Part shown: positions 1 through 6,841 of the stretch, piece after piece | Position numbering within the stretch: position 1 is the first letter of the stretch | How the letters are laid out: each line of letters starts with the position of its first letter | Source: a virus | Reading direction: 5' to 3' (one strand) | IMG/VR virus record: IMGVR_UViG_3300036857_000308 | Location: 1-27,741 of that record | DNA: 27,741 bases | Position numbers and translations under genes: made by a program | The notes under the pieces: model-generated | Databases searched by the model: none | The model's input: the letters and a program-made list of their open reading frames with translations, nothing else | What the model was told of the DNA's origin: nothing

Positions 1-497
1 GCGTCTGCTGTGTCTGCGCGGGCCTGCACAGTCATCGTCCGACGCCGGGTGAGGTTCGCGAGCGAGTCGGCCGCCACCCGGGTGTCGACGTCGATACCGA
101 TACGGACCTGGCGGCGCTGGGTGAGGTTGCGGATCTCGTCCGCTGCGACACGCGCATCGACACTGGCGCGGATGTTGACCGCGCGTTCCTTCGTCAACCG
201 GTCGAGCTGCGCCTTGACCCGGTTGTAGGCCGCATCCGACATCTTCGGGACGATGCTGACCTCGACGTCCCTCAGCTTGAGCCGGTCGAGGGCGGTCTCA
301 TCGAGTTTGACTTTGACGTTGAGGAGGCGGTCGCGGACGAGCCGGTCGAGTTTGGCGAGGGCGTCCTTGTCGTCGACGTCGACGCCGACCTTGACCTGGT
401 TCTTCTTGGACTTGAGGCGCTGCATAGCGCGGTCGTAGCCGGACTCGTCGGCCGTGACTTCGACGTAGCCCTCAGCTATGCGGAACGAGCCAGCCAT
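1..497 (-). CDS. Tail tape measure protein, N-terminal part (runs off window)
   Basis: The reading frame is open from an ATG at 497 to the window edge, giving 165 residues of a longer protein. It starts MAGSFRIAEGYVEVTADESG, and the 'GYVEVTAD' opening is typical of actinophage tape measure proteins. The rest is repetitive, with units of the kind 'LDRL..(R/K)...V.V..' (for example around residues 45-75 and 90-150), as expected for a long helical protein. The family sets tail length and is threaded through the tail tube. The ATG overlaps the stop of the nuclease gene (ATGA), and the tail assembly chaperones lie just upstream, which is the normal order. The C-terminal part, including any lytic domain, is not visible. 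Confidence 0.85.
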   Translation of the reverse strand, partial: MAGSFRIAEGYVEVTADESGYDRAMQRLKSKKNQVKVGVDVDDKDALAKLDRLVRDRLLNVKVKLDETALDRLKLRDVEVSIVPKMSDAAYNRVKAQLDRLTKERAVNIRASVDARVAADEIRNLTQRRQVRIGIDVDTRVAADSLANLTRRRTMTVQARADTAD

Positions 498-1036
498 CAG
501 ACGCCCCCACCCGTGAGGTAATCGATCGCGCGGAAGAGGAGGGCCGCGTCGTCCTTGAACATGCCGATGGCGGCGTTGCAGTTCTGGCAGAGGAGCCCAC
601 GGACGCGCCCGGTGCTGTGGCAATGGTCGACGCTGAGGCGGCGCTCGCGCGCGCACGGCTGCTTGCAGATGGCGCAGCCGCCGCCCTGCCGTCCGAGGAT
701 GCGGTCGAACTCACCAGGCACCAGCCCGTACTTGCGATCCCGCATGCAGTCCAGGCAGTCGCTCTGCAAACCGTTCTTCTTGGTGCGGTTAATGGCGAAC
801 TCGTCTGCGGGCTTCTCGATCCTGCAACGCCCGCAGGTCGCCGTTGCAGGCAAAGGACGCATGTCGGCTCGGTCCGCATTCCTGGCTCGCCATTCGGCGA
901 TGTAGGCGTGTGTGCACGTCTTGCATTCGGAGTTGTACGTCCGGTCAGCCTTGCGGTTCGGCCGCCGGTTGGCTCGCGAGTGGAAGTCGGAGAGCCGTTT
1001 CACTTCCCCACACTTGGTGCACTGCTTACCCGCCAC
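497..1036 (-). CDS. HNH/endonuclease VII-type nuclease
   Basis: This 179-residue protein is rich in Cys pairs (C6/C9, C38/C41, C68/C71, C94/C97). It ends in a recombination endonuclease VII (Endonuclease_7) domain: CAIC at 111-114, DHCH at 127-130, then LLCQNCNAAIG with C140, C143 and N144. The DHCH histidine and the asparagine fit the beta-beta-alpha-metal active site, and the Cys set binds structural zinc. The family cleaves branched DNA, or acts as a homing-type nuclease. I chose GTG 1036 because GGAGG lies 8 bases upstream; GTG 1042 would leave only 2 bases. The gene sits between the chaperone and tape measure genes, an unusual spot that suggests insertion as a free-standing nuclease. Its role in this phage is inferred. 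Confidence 0.8.
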   Translation of the reverse strand: MAGKQCTKCGEVKRLSDFHSRANRRPNRKADRTYNSECKTCTHAYIAEWRARNADRADMRPLPATATCGRCRIEKPADEFAINRTKKNGLQSDCLDCMRDRKYGLVPGEFDRILGRQGGGCAICKQPCARERRLSVDHCHSTGRVRGLLCQNCNAAIGMFKDDAALLFRAIDYLTGGGV

Positions 1037-1439
1037 CTGCACTTCCTCCCGACACGATTCCGGGGAACATGACCCGGAACGCCGTCAGGCTGACTTCCTT
1101 GACGGCTCCGTCGCCCTGCCGGACTGGCGGGGCTTCACTGCGTGTGCGGGTTGTGGTGGTGCCGGTCGACTGCCGGTCCTCGCGTTCCTCCTCAACGCGG
1201 GCCGCCATCACACCGGTGTAAGCAGTGAGGCGGTACACCAGTGAGAAGTAGCGGCGGCTGCTGATCTCGTCTTGCTCAAGGTCGAGACCGTAGATCGCAA
1301 GGAAGTCGGCGTCGATGTCGTCCTGATGGTCGAGGATCCAGAGGAGTTCCTCAACCCGGTCGACGATGGCCTGCGCGCATTCCGGCTCCCGCATGCGGGC
1401 GAGGGCTCGGACCCACGCGGCTCCGTCGTCTACTTCGCT
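1026..1439 (-). CDS. Tail assembly chaperone, frameshifted C-terminal part
   Basis: This frame is reached by a -1 ribosomal shift at the GGGAAAA site of the upstream chaperone gene. Reading on from the shift gives SEVDDGAAWVRALARM and then the ATG-led frame at 1394 (MREPECAQAIVDRVEELLWI...), with no stop between. The frame ends at 1026, overlapping the nuclease gene. The tail contains an acidic helical part and a Thr/Arg-rich stretch (about residues 75-90 of the ATG version). As with lambda G/GT, the fusion product is expected to be a minor species that binds the tape measure and tail tube proteins during tail assembly. Independent start at ATG 1394 is possible but has no good ribosome site. 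Confidence 0.75.
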   Translation of the reverse strand, partial: SEVDDGAAWVRALARMREPECAQAIVDRVEELLWILDHQDDIDADFLAIYGLDLEQDEISSRRYFSLVYRLTAYTGVMAARVEEEREDRQSTGTTTTRTRSEAPPVRQGDGAVKEVSLTAFRVMFPGIVSGGSAGGG

Positions 1440-1825
1440 TTTCCCCCCTGCTTCTTCCGGCCGAGCGCCAGGTCAAGAACCTTGTTGATGATCCATTCCA
1501 TTTGGTCGTCGGACAGCGATTTGGACTCCTCCAGCGCCTGATACGCGTCCTCGCCGAGGACCCGGATCAGGAGCGGCGCGGCAGCCAGCTCGCGGCCGTG
1601 CTCGCGGGCCTCGCGCATGAACTGCAGCGCCACGCCCGGAGGAATCACCTTCGGGATCGTGTACTCATCGTCGCCGATGTAGAAGAAGGGGACGCGTTCC
1701 TCTTCGGTCTCGTCGTCGGCGGCGATCCGTAGCGGCTCGAAGCCGATGTCGTCTCCGGTGCCGTTGGCGGGCTTGGCCGCAGCCCTCTTGCGGGCTGCGG
1801 TGGTCTGACGGGTGGTGGGTGCCAT
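1430..1825 (-). CDS. Tail assembly chaperone
   Basis: This 131-residue protein begins MAPTTRQTTAARKRAAAKP, with a basic N-terminus followed by an acidic, helical body (YIGDDEYTIPKVIPPGVALQF and ALEESKSLSDDQMEWIINKV). It ends in KKQGGKAK. It lies directly after the major tail protein gene and before the tape measure gene, which is the diagnostic slot for the lambda G-like chaperone. Such proteins coat the tape measure before tube polymerisation and are not part of the virion. The GGGAAAA heptamer just before the stop gives a longer -1 product. A copy of the recurrent motif GGCACCCACC spans codons 1-4. Confidence 0.8.
   Translation of the reverse strand: MAPTTRQTTAARKRAAAKPANGTGDDIGFEPLRIAADDETEEERVPFFYIGDDEYTIPKVIPPGVALQFMREAREHGRELAAAPLLIRVLGEDAYQALEESKSLSDDQMEWIINKVLDLALGRKKQGGKAK
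1439..1445 (-). promoter_or_regulatory. -1 programmed frameshift slippery site (G GGA AAA)
   Basis: On the minus strand the end of the chaperone gene reads CAG GGG GGA AAA GCG AAG TAG. The heptamer G_GGA_AAA fits the X_XXY_YYZ rule for tandem -1 slippage. After the shift the ribosome reads AGC GAA GTA and continues openly into the downstream chaperone frame. Position just upstream of the zero-frame stop and between the two chaperone frames matches the lambda G/GT arrangement. No pseudoknot was modelled. Confidence 0.8.
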
Positions 1826-1860
1826 GGTGGTGCTCCTCGAAGCGTGCAGAAGTCAGGGGG

Positions 1861-2424
1861 TCAGGCGGTCTCGTCGACGATGTGGATGGGCGCGATCGCG
1901 TCGGACACGTAGTGACCAGCGAACTTCACCCCGAACACGGTCATCTTGTCCTTCGTGTACGCCATCTCCGTGGCGTCCGTGGACAGCGCCTTGCGGACGA
2001 TCGCCCGCCGCGTGTACGCGCCGCCGGGCGCCCACCCGTCGAAGAGCAGCGCGATGTAGGTGGGCTGCGTCGCCGACGAGGCGTAGGACGGTTCGAACGT
2101 CGCATACCCGGACCCGGAACCGCTGGTGCCGCCGTTCAGCGCCAGGCTCAGGTTCGCCAGGGTCGGCTCGGCGAGCGTGGTCTCCACCATGAAGTCGCGC
2201 TTCGTCAGCCGGGAGCCGACACGGTCGACGATCTGGTCGACCTCCAGCTCCACATACGTCTGGTCGATGCTGAGCTTCACGCCGTCCTGCGTGCCGCCCA
2301 CGTCCGTCCACGTCGACGCGGCCGGGGTGGTGTTGACGGCGGAGTCGGCGGGCTCGGTCGCGCCGAAGGCTCCCGTGTAGAGGGTCGCCGGGCCCTGTAC
2401 GAGGTCGGTTGCGGTGACTGCCAC
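1861..2424 (-). CDS. Major tail (tube) protein
   Basis: The protein has 187 residues, starting MAVTATDLVQGPATLYTGAF. It shows the mostly-beta pattern of siphovirus tube proteins: 'WTDVGGTQDGVKLSI' followed by 'VELEVDQIVDRVGSRLTKRD', where the new monomer describes a difference from target and a linear tolerance. Length is normal for the family. It lies immediately before the chaperone genes. It would polymerise into the tail tube around the tape measure. Function is assigned by sequence style and gene order, not by any catalytic motif. Confidence 0.8.
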   Translation of the reverse strand: MAVTATDLVQGPATLYTGAFGATEPADSAVNTTPAASTWTDVGGTQDGVKLSIDQTYVELEVDQIVDRVGSRLTKRDFMVETTLAEPTLANLSLALNGGTSGSGSGYATFEPSYASSATQPTYIALLFDGWAPGGAYTRRAIVRKALSTDATEMAYTKDKMTVFGVKFAGHYVSDAIAPIHIVDETA

Positions 2425-2427
2425 TGG

Positions 2428-2631
2428 TCAGTCCTCCTTGCTGGTGGCCGACGGGGCGGCCTTCTTTGTGGTGGCCGTCCGCGCGGCAGGCGCCGGCGGA
2501 GGTACGGGAGCAGCAGGCTGCCGGGTGTAGTCGTGGGCGATGAGGCCCTGCCGCTTGAGGTCGAGGTACTCGGCGTCACCGACGTCGATCGGCTGGTCGG
2601 GCCGCATGGTGGTGGAGATCCTGTGGGTCAT
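2428..2631 (-). CDS. Small conserved-type phage protein (67 aa), unknown
   Basis: The protein starts MTHRISTTMRPDQPIDVGDA and contains 'EYLDLKRQGLIA'. It ends in a Pro/Ala-rich and Lys/Thr-rich low-complexity tail (PVPPPAPAA, then TTKKAAPSATSKED). It overlaps the stop of the upstream 74-residue gene by ATGA and precedes the major tail protein by 3 bases, so it is translated within the neck/tail operon. Similar short proteins with a 'YLDL..QGLI' core sit between tail terminator and tube genes in actinophages. No function can be given. Confidence 0.65.
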   Translation of the reverse strand: MTHRISTTMRPDQPIDVGDAEYLDLKRQGLIAHDYTRQPAAPVPPPAPAARTATTKKAAPSATSKED

Positions 2632-2852
2632 GCCGGGTAGTCCTCTCGCTGCAGCGGGAAGCGGTGGTGGGCGAACTGCGGGTGGAAGCGGAGCTCCAGG
2701 GTTTGCTCGGGCGGGATGTCGCGCGGGCACACGATGACGCGGGCTCCGGCGATGAGGAACTCCAACTCGGCCCGGTTGTCGTGGACCAGCACGCGGCCGT
2801 TCCAGGTGAGGAGGTCTCGGCTGGTGGCGCCCTGGAGGGCGTAGCGGCTCAT
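2628..2852 (-). CDS. Small phage protein (74 aa), unknown
   Basis: The protein starts MSRYALQGATSRDLLTWNGR and continues with short beta-like segments (VLVHDNRAELEFLIAGARVIVCP) to HHRFPLQREDYPA. Start and stop overlap both neighbours by ATGA, so it is coupled to the tail terminator upstream and the 67-residue gene downstream. It has no recognised motif. The operon position suggests a neck or tail-assembly accessory role; this is inference only. Confidence 0.65.
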   Translation of the reverse strand: MSRYALQGATSRDLLTWNGRVLVHDNRAELEFLIAGARVIVCPRDIPPEQTLELRFHPQFAHHRFPLQREDYPA

Positions 2853-3310
2853 GGCACCTCCACCCATGCGACGGCCAGGCCCGGGATGCTGTAGCGGGCG
2901 TAGCTGCTCGGGTCGTCGGGGACACGGCGCGGGTCGCCCGTGACGTAGGCGGAACGGACCTGTACGTCCGGGTAGCCGGCCGGGAGGGTGACGGTCTGCG
3001 GAATCGCGGTGTGGGCTTGGCACGCGGTGTTGATGGCTTCGGCGAGGCAGGCTGCCTTGTTCCATGGCGGCTTCTGGCTGCTGGTGTTGGCGGCCCAGCA
3101 GTCCACGCCGATGACCGGTTCCCGCATCGGTACGTAGGCGTTGGGGGTGCCGCCGACGGTGGTCACGGTGACGAAACCGGTGGTCTCCCACGAGAGGCTG
3201 CCGTCGCTACTGGGCTTGGGCAGGGTGGTGGCCACGATGTCACCGACCACAGTCTTCAGCCAGGCGATCGCGACGAGTTCGGGGGTGGCGCGGAGGGCGG
3301 GTGTGCTCAT
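2849..3310 (-). CDS. Tail terminator-like protein
   Basis: This 153-residue protein begins MSTPALRATPELVAIAWLKT. The pattern 'ELVAIAWLKTVVGDIVATTLP' (target-coordinate helix), then 'FVTVTTVGGTPN' and 'PVIGVDCWAA', followed by a helix 'KAACLAEAINTACQ', is that of the lambda gpU/HK97-type tail completion fold used by actinophages. Size and slot (between the gp10-like neck protein and the tube protein) agree. The protein would cap the finished tail tube and join it to the head. It overlaps both neighbours. Confidence 0.7.
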   Translation of the reverse strand: MSTPALRATPELVAIAWLKTVVGDIVATTLPKPSSDGSLSWETTGFVTVTTVGGTPNAYVPMREPVIGVDCWAANTSSQKPPWNKAACLAEAINTACQAHTAIPQTVTLPAGYPDVQVRSAYVTGDPRRVPDDPSSYARYSIPGLAVAWVEVP

Positions 3311-3678
3311 GGTGTCCTCCGCTGGAACAGGGCTGTGCGGAGGAACGGCCGGGGGGCGGTGCCGGGATGGTTGACGCGCGCCACCGGATGCTGGGCGCCT
3401 TCCCAGTACAGGGCCTTCTTGTAGCGCGGCTTGATGACGTGTGCGGACGTGCCCATCTCCACGTCGGTGCAGTAGTTCACGTCGAGCGAGCCGACGCGGA
3501 GCACCTTGTCGTGGACCTCGCTGCGCAGCGATTCGAGGAGCCTGCCGGTGCGTTTGGGCACGTAGTTCCGGGCGTCGGAGAGGATCGCGGAGCCGATGGT
3601 CTTGTCGAGCCAGTCGTTGATGGCTGCGTCGACGTGCGCGCGTGCTGAGGGGTCGATCCGTACACCGGATCGTGCCAT
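3307..3678 (-). CDS. HK97 gp10-like neck/tail completion protein
   Basis: The protein has 123 residues. Its core 'DARNYVPKRTGRLLESLRSEV' is the hallmark of the HK97-gp10 family (a 'P..TG.L..S' motif, residues about 40-51). It is followed by 'MGTSAHVIKPRYKKALYW' and a 'RPFLRTAL' ending, both typical. Members act at the head-tail interface, helping tails mature. A strong ribosome site (GAGGAGG) precedes ATG 3678, and the stop overlaps the tail terminator start. The 103-bp gap upstream carries a 9/10 copy of the recurrent GGCACCCACC motif. Confidence 0.8.
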   Translation of the reverse strand: MARSGVRIDPSARAHVDAAINDWLDKTIGSAILSDARNYVPKRTGRLLESLRSEVHDKVLRVGSLDVNYCTDVEMGTSAHVIKPRYKKALYWEGAQHPVARVNHPGTAPRPFLRTALFQRRTP

Positions 3679-3781
3679 GGCCGCCTCCTCTCCGAAGCCG
3701 GTCGTTGTGGTGGCCGCCCGGTCTCCCCGAGCTGTGTGGCCTGTTCAGTTCTTGATCGCGTTGTGGGTGCCCGCAAAGTGA

Positions 3782-4111
3782 TCAGGTGGTGCGCCGCAGC
3801 TCCAGCCGCACGTCGGCGGCCACGGCTGCGGAAGTCATGGAGGAGACGGCCTCAACGATGTACGTGGCGCCGGTCTTCTCGTCGTACAGGCGGTCCTGGT
3901 CTGTGATGTCCGTACCCGAGGTGACGCGGCCGACGGCGTACCGCACGATCCGCGGTGTGGGATCGTCGCGGGTCGTGGTCCGCCGGGTCTGCTCGACAAT
4001 CGACGCTGGGATCCCGGTGTAGACGGCGGTGTTCGTGTCCTGCTCGTCGCCATACGCGTCCGTGGTCGTGCCCCGGTACACGGTCACCGTGGTCGTCGCG
4101 AGCGCCAGCAT
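3782..4111 (-). CDS. Head closure (stopper) protein
   Basis: The protein has 109 residues, starting MLALATTTVTVYRGTTTDAY. 'TTTVTVYRGTTTDAYGDEQD' followed by an 'IPASIVEQTRR' beta segment and 'RIVRYAVGRVTSGTDITDQDR' is a common pattern for SPP1 gp16-type head closure proteins. These close the portal channel after packaging and dock the tail. The start overlaps the adaptor stop (ATGA). Assignment rests on style, size and place between adaptor and gp10-like genes. Confidence 0.65.
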   Translation of the reverse strand: MLALATTTVTVYRGTTTDAYGDEQDTNTAVYTGIPASIVEQTRRTTTRDDPTPRIVRYAVGRVTSGTDITDQDRLYDEKTGATYIVEAVSSMTSAAVAADVRLELRRTT

Positions 4112-4566
4112 CAGACACCCCCATGGCTGAGCGGCCGCCACCTGGGGTCGTTCTCGTCCTGCGTCGCGGAGGTGACGTTCAGGGTCCGCGAGAGCGGCCG
4201 GCCACCGCGTCCGATCCGTAGCGGGCGCATCCGCTTCCAGGACAGGCGGTCGATGCAGCGCTTTGCGAGCGGGGCGAGGATCTGGGCGTTGTCGTGGCGG
4301 AACGTCGCGGACACCTGGTCCTGGCTGACGCTGCTGACGTCCATGTTGGTGAAGGCGTCGGGGTGCTGGGTGATCCACGCCGCCTGGTAGGAGACGGCCT
4401 GCTTGAGGAGGCGGAGGTTCTTCTCCGAGATGTTCCCGGCGTCGGATGCGTCGGTGGTGGTGTCGGCGAAGATCTCCACCACGGCCTGAGCCTGCGCAAC
4501 CTGCGCGGCGGTCGCACTCACACCGGTGTAGGTGGCGACGTCCCCGGTGGTGGCCCAGTCGGTCAT
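4111..4566 (-). CDS. Head-tail adaptor (connector) protein
   Basis: The protein has 151 residues, starting MTDWATTGDVATYTGVSATA. The opening 'TTGDVATYTGVSATAAQVAQAQAVVEIFAD' and the helical segment 'KNLRLLKQAVSYQAAWITQHPD' match the all-helical HK97 gp6/SPP1 gp15-type adaptor used in actinophages. It binds below the portal ring as the first connector layer. It ends in a basic C-terminus (KRMRPLRIGRGGRPLSR). Coupled by ATGA to both neighbours. Confidence 0.75.
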   Translation of the reverse strand: MTDWATTGDVATYTGVSATAAQVAQAQAVVEIFADTTTDASDAGNISEKNLRLLKQAVSYQAAWITQHPDAFTNMDVSSVSQDQVSATFRHDNAQILAPLAKRCIDRLSWKRMRPLRIGRGGRPLSRTLNVTSATQDENDPRWRPLSHGGV

Positions 4567-4961
4567 GACGTCCCCCGGCAGAGGTGGACTTCGTACACGT
4601 GCTGGCCGTCGACCGTGCCGACGCGGTAGCCGCCGCCCATCGGCTGGTAGCCGTGGGCCTCGGCTGCAGCGACGACGGCCGCGCAGTTGGCTTGGTGCTC
4701 GCGGTCGGCGAGGTGCTCGCCAGCCGGGTATCGCTCCTGCCACACGGCGGGCACCTCTGGCGTGGCATCCGTGACGGGCAGGGCCTGGTCTGCAGGGTCA
4801 GCCGTGACAGCCTCGTTCTCGGCGCGCAGCGGCCCCTGCTTGCTGTCGGCCTCGGTGAGGCGGGCGACCATGGTGTCCTTGTCGCGGGCCGTGGCCAGGC
4901 CGCGGTCGCGGCATGCCTGCTGCAACTCACGTGCGCTCATGCTCTGGTAATCCACGCCCAT
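4563..4961 (-). CDS. SAP-domain protein downstream of capsid
   Basis: The protein has 132 residues. Residues 8-36 (MSARELQQACRDRGLATARD then KDTMVARLTEA) form a SAP motif, a two-helix DNA-binding element. The rest is an Ala/Glu/Pro-rich linker and a Tyr/Gly-rich C-terminal segment (YQPMGGGYRVGTVDG). SAP-like proteins (often called Rho-N-like or head-to-tail) are common directly after capsid genes in actinophages; their task is unknown. I chose ATG 4961 (GAGAGG just upstream). The frame is open to an upstream start at 5012 inside a terminator-like hairpin, which is unlikely. Confidence 0.7.
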   Translation of the reverse strand: MGVDYQSMSARELQQACRDRGLATARDKDTMVARLTEADSKQGPLRAENEAVTADPADQALPVTDATPEVPAVWQERYPAGEHLADREHQANCAAVVAAAEAHGYQPMGGGYRVGTVDGQHVYEVHLCRGTS

Positions 4962-4988
4962 ACACCTCTCTGCGCCTGTATGCGGGGT

Positions 4989-5024
4989 CTCCGCCGAGGT
5001 GGCACCCACCAAGCCCCGGCGGAG
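4989..5024 (-). terminator. Nested hairpin downstream of the capsid gene
   Basis: CTCCGCCG at 4989-4996 pairs with CGGCGGAG at 5017-5024, and inside the loop GGTGG (4998-5002) pairs with CCACC (5006-5010). It lies 26 bases past the capsid stop and upstream of the SAP gene. It may be a partial terminator or an mRNA-end stabiliser that sets high capsid mRNA against lower downstream expression. The inner stem contains the recurrent 10-mer GGCACCCACC. Confidence 0.5.
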
Positions 5025-5050
5025 GATCCAAGGGGAGGATCAATCCCGCA

Positions 5051-5986
5051 TCAGGACACGTCCTCCAAAACCGCCAGCGCGTTCTCGTGGCCGACAACGA
5101 AGCCCTTACGGACGCGGATCTTCACCGCGGTGTTGTCCGTGGTGTCCTGCGCACGCGCCTTGTCGACGAGGATCTCCCCGTTGGAGCGGTCGCCGCGCTT
5201 GAGGAACTGCCGGTTGCCGTAGATCAGCAGCCCGTTCCCCGTCGGGGACTGGGTGTTCGTCGCGGACACCTTGCAGCCGCGGGACCAGGCGATCGGCGCC
5301 TCGAACAGCATGTCCGGGGTGCCGCCGGTGCCCTGGGTGAAGATCGGGCGCCCCTGCCCGTCGAGGCAGCTGCGGAGCTTGGACCGCCAGGACGGGGAGG
5401 CGATGACGAGCTGATCGGCTGCACTCCAGTACTTGCCGTTTTCGACGAGGGCGAACGTCGCGGACAGCTTCTCGTACAGGCTGGTGCCGTCGGGGGTGGA
5501 GGCGATCTGCAGGGTGCCGTTCCACGACAGATAGTTGTCGTCCGCCGTGTACGACGTGGCGGAGTTGGTGGTGCGGAGCGACTTGTACACGGAGTCGTAC
5601 AGGATCGTGGTGCCGTTCGACGCGGCGGACGTGCCGAGGCACGCGTTGTCGAAGTGGTCGGCGTACGAGATGGCCCAGTCGTTGCCCTTGGTCTTGACGG
5701 TGTCGATGACCGAGTCGACGTCGGACAGGTCGTCCTCGTCTACCTCGAACAGGCTGTTGACCTTGCGGGCGGTCAGGGTGACGTAGTCGTTGTCGGAGGT
5801 GTCGGCGGTGTACGTCGAACCACCGTTCACGTCGAGGCCCGCGCTGCGCAGGATCCGCTTGGTCGCGGTCGTCATCTTCGTCGGATGCGCGTACCGTTCG
5901 ACGGCCGAGTCCGCGAGGACGCGCTGAATGACCTGGTCATCCCATTCGATCGGGATCCAGTTGTCGAGAATCGTCTGAGCAGACAC
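5051..5986 (-). CDS. Major capsid protein (HK97 fold)
   Basis: The protein has 311 residues, starting at GTG with GGAG 7 bases upstream. It has the actinophage capsid pattern: an N-terminal arm (TILDNWIPIEWDDQVIQRVL), an 'SLFEVDEDDLSDVDSVIDT' spine region, an A-domain stretch 'YEKLSATFALVENGKYW' and 'QLVIASPSWRSKLRSCLDGQ', and a C-terminal 'VKIRVRKGFVVGHENALAVL'. It is preceded by the scaffold gene and followed by connectors, the normal order. It builds the icosahedral shell. No protease gene is visible between portal and capsid, so the separate scaffold probably leaves without a dedicated protease. Confidence 0.85.
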   Translation of the reverse strand: MSAQTILDNWIPIEWDDQVIQRVLADSAVERYAHPTKMTTATKRILRSAGLDVNGGSTYTADTSDNDYVTLTARKVNSLFEVDEDDLSDVDSVIDTVKTKGNDWAISYADHFDNACLGTSAASNGTTILYDSVYKSLRTTNSATSYTADDNYLSWNGTLQIASTPDGTSLYEKLSATFALVENGKYWSAADQLVIASPSWRSKLRSCLDGQGRPIFTQGTGGTPDMLFEAPIAWSRGCKVSATNTQSPTGNGLLIYGNRQFLKRGDRSNGEILVDKARAQDTTDNTAVKIRVRKGFVVGHENALAVLEDVS

Positions 5987-6011
5987 CCGAATACTCCATG
6001 GGGTGACAAGG

Positions 6012-6095
6012 GGCTCACAGCCCGCGCGGTTGGTGGGTGCCCTTGCCTGGGCGAACTGTGAGCCTCCGGCTCAAACGTCGACCCCGCTCGGGGGT
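6012..6095 (-). other. Structured intergenic region between scaffold and capsid
   Basis: Three inverted repeats lie here: GGCTCACAG (6012-6020) with CTGTGAGCC (6056-6064); GAGCC (6060-6064) with GGCTC (6068-6072), which would compete with the first; and ACCCC (6081-6085) with GGGGT (6091-6095) directly after the scaffold stop. The long loop of the first contains the recurrent 10-mer at 6032-6041. The arrangement could terminate, attenuate or process the mRNA ahead of the capsid gene. Confidence 0.5.
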
Positions 6096-6830
6096 CTAGC
6101 CGCGCATCAGCTTTTCGGCGACCTGGTGTGCCCAGTCCTTGGGCTCCGGCGCGGGGGGCTTCTTGTCGGCTGTGTCAACGTTAGCCGCCGGGCTGCCGTT
6201 TTGGCCAGAACCGCCGTTCGGCTTGGACGGTCCGGAGCGGTTGCGCTTGAAGAACTCGGGCCACTCGGTCTTCAAGCCCTCGATCTGCTCCGTCAGGCCG
6301 GTGATCTCCCCGTCGTCGTCGATGTCTATGTCGTCGAAGTCGAGGAGCTTCATCAGATGCCCGAGCCGGGAGCCGTTCCACCCGGCCTTCGCCAGTTCCT
6401 GGTTGAAGCCGACGGTGAACGAGTGCATCTGCCTGCGGCCTCGGAGCTGCGTTTCCGTGACCGCCTTGTCCAGTAGCCGCTTGACGTCGGCTTCGCTCAT
6501 GCCGGGGGCCGCGGCGGCGGGGTCCTGCGGCCTCGCTGCGGGGGCGGGGTCCGGCTCGGGGTCGGGCTCCAACTTGTTCCCGGTCTTCGGGTCGATGCCG
6601 TGCTGCCGCAGGTACTTGCGGCGCGCCGCAGCCTCAGCGTCGGCCTTCCGCTTCGCTTCGACGAGCTTCTCGTATTCCTCCCGGCTCGGCGGCTGCCAGT
6701 CGTCGACGGGCTCCGGGTCGGGCTCCGGGGCCGGGTCGTCGGTGGGCTCGGGGTCAGGGTCTCCGCCGTCGGCGTACAGCACGAACGGGTTGTCGTAGGG
6801 GTGCGCCCATCCGGGCATGTTGGGTGCCAT
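6096..6830 (-). CDS. Scaffolding protein
   Basis: The protein has 244 residues, starting MAPNMPGWAHPYDNPFVLYA after GGAG at good spacing. It is acidic and low in complexity, with a Pro/Glu/Asp-rich section (residues about 33-55), a charged coiled-coil stretch (about 58-88, EEYEKLVEAKRKADAEAAAR), a second Pro/Ala section and a C-terminal helix 'DWAHQVAEKLMRG'. That layout and the slot just before the capsid gene identify a phage scaffold. It would template procapsid assembly and bind the shell through its C-terminal helix. A conserved-looking middle 'QMHSFTVGFNQELAKAGW' may interact with itself. Confidence 0.75.
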   Translation of the reverse strand: MAPNMPGWAHPYDNPFVLYADGGDPDPEPTDDPAPEPDPEPVDDWQPPSREEYEKLVEAKRKADAEAAARRKYLRQHGIDPKTGNKLEPDPEPDPAPAARPQDPAAAAPGMSEADVKRLLDKAVTETQLRGRRQMHSFTVGFNQELAKAGWNGSRLGHLMKLLDFDDIDIDDDGEITGLTEQIEGLKTEWPEFFKRNRSGPSKPNGGSGQNGSPAANVDTADKKPPAPEPKDWAHQVAEKLMRG

Positions 6831-6841
6831 CTGGTTCTCCT

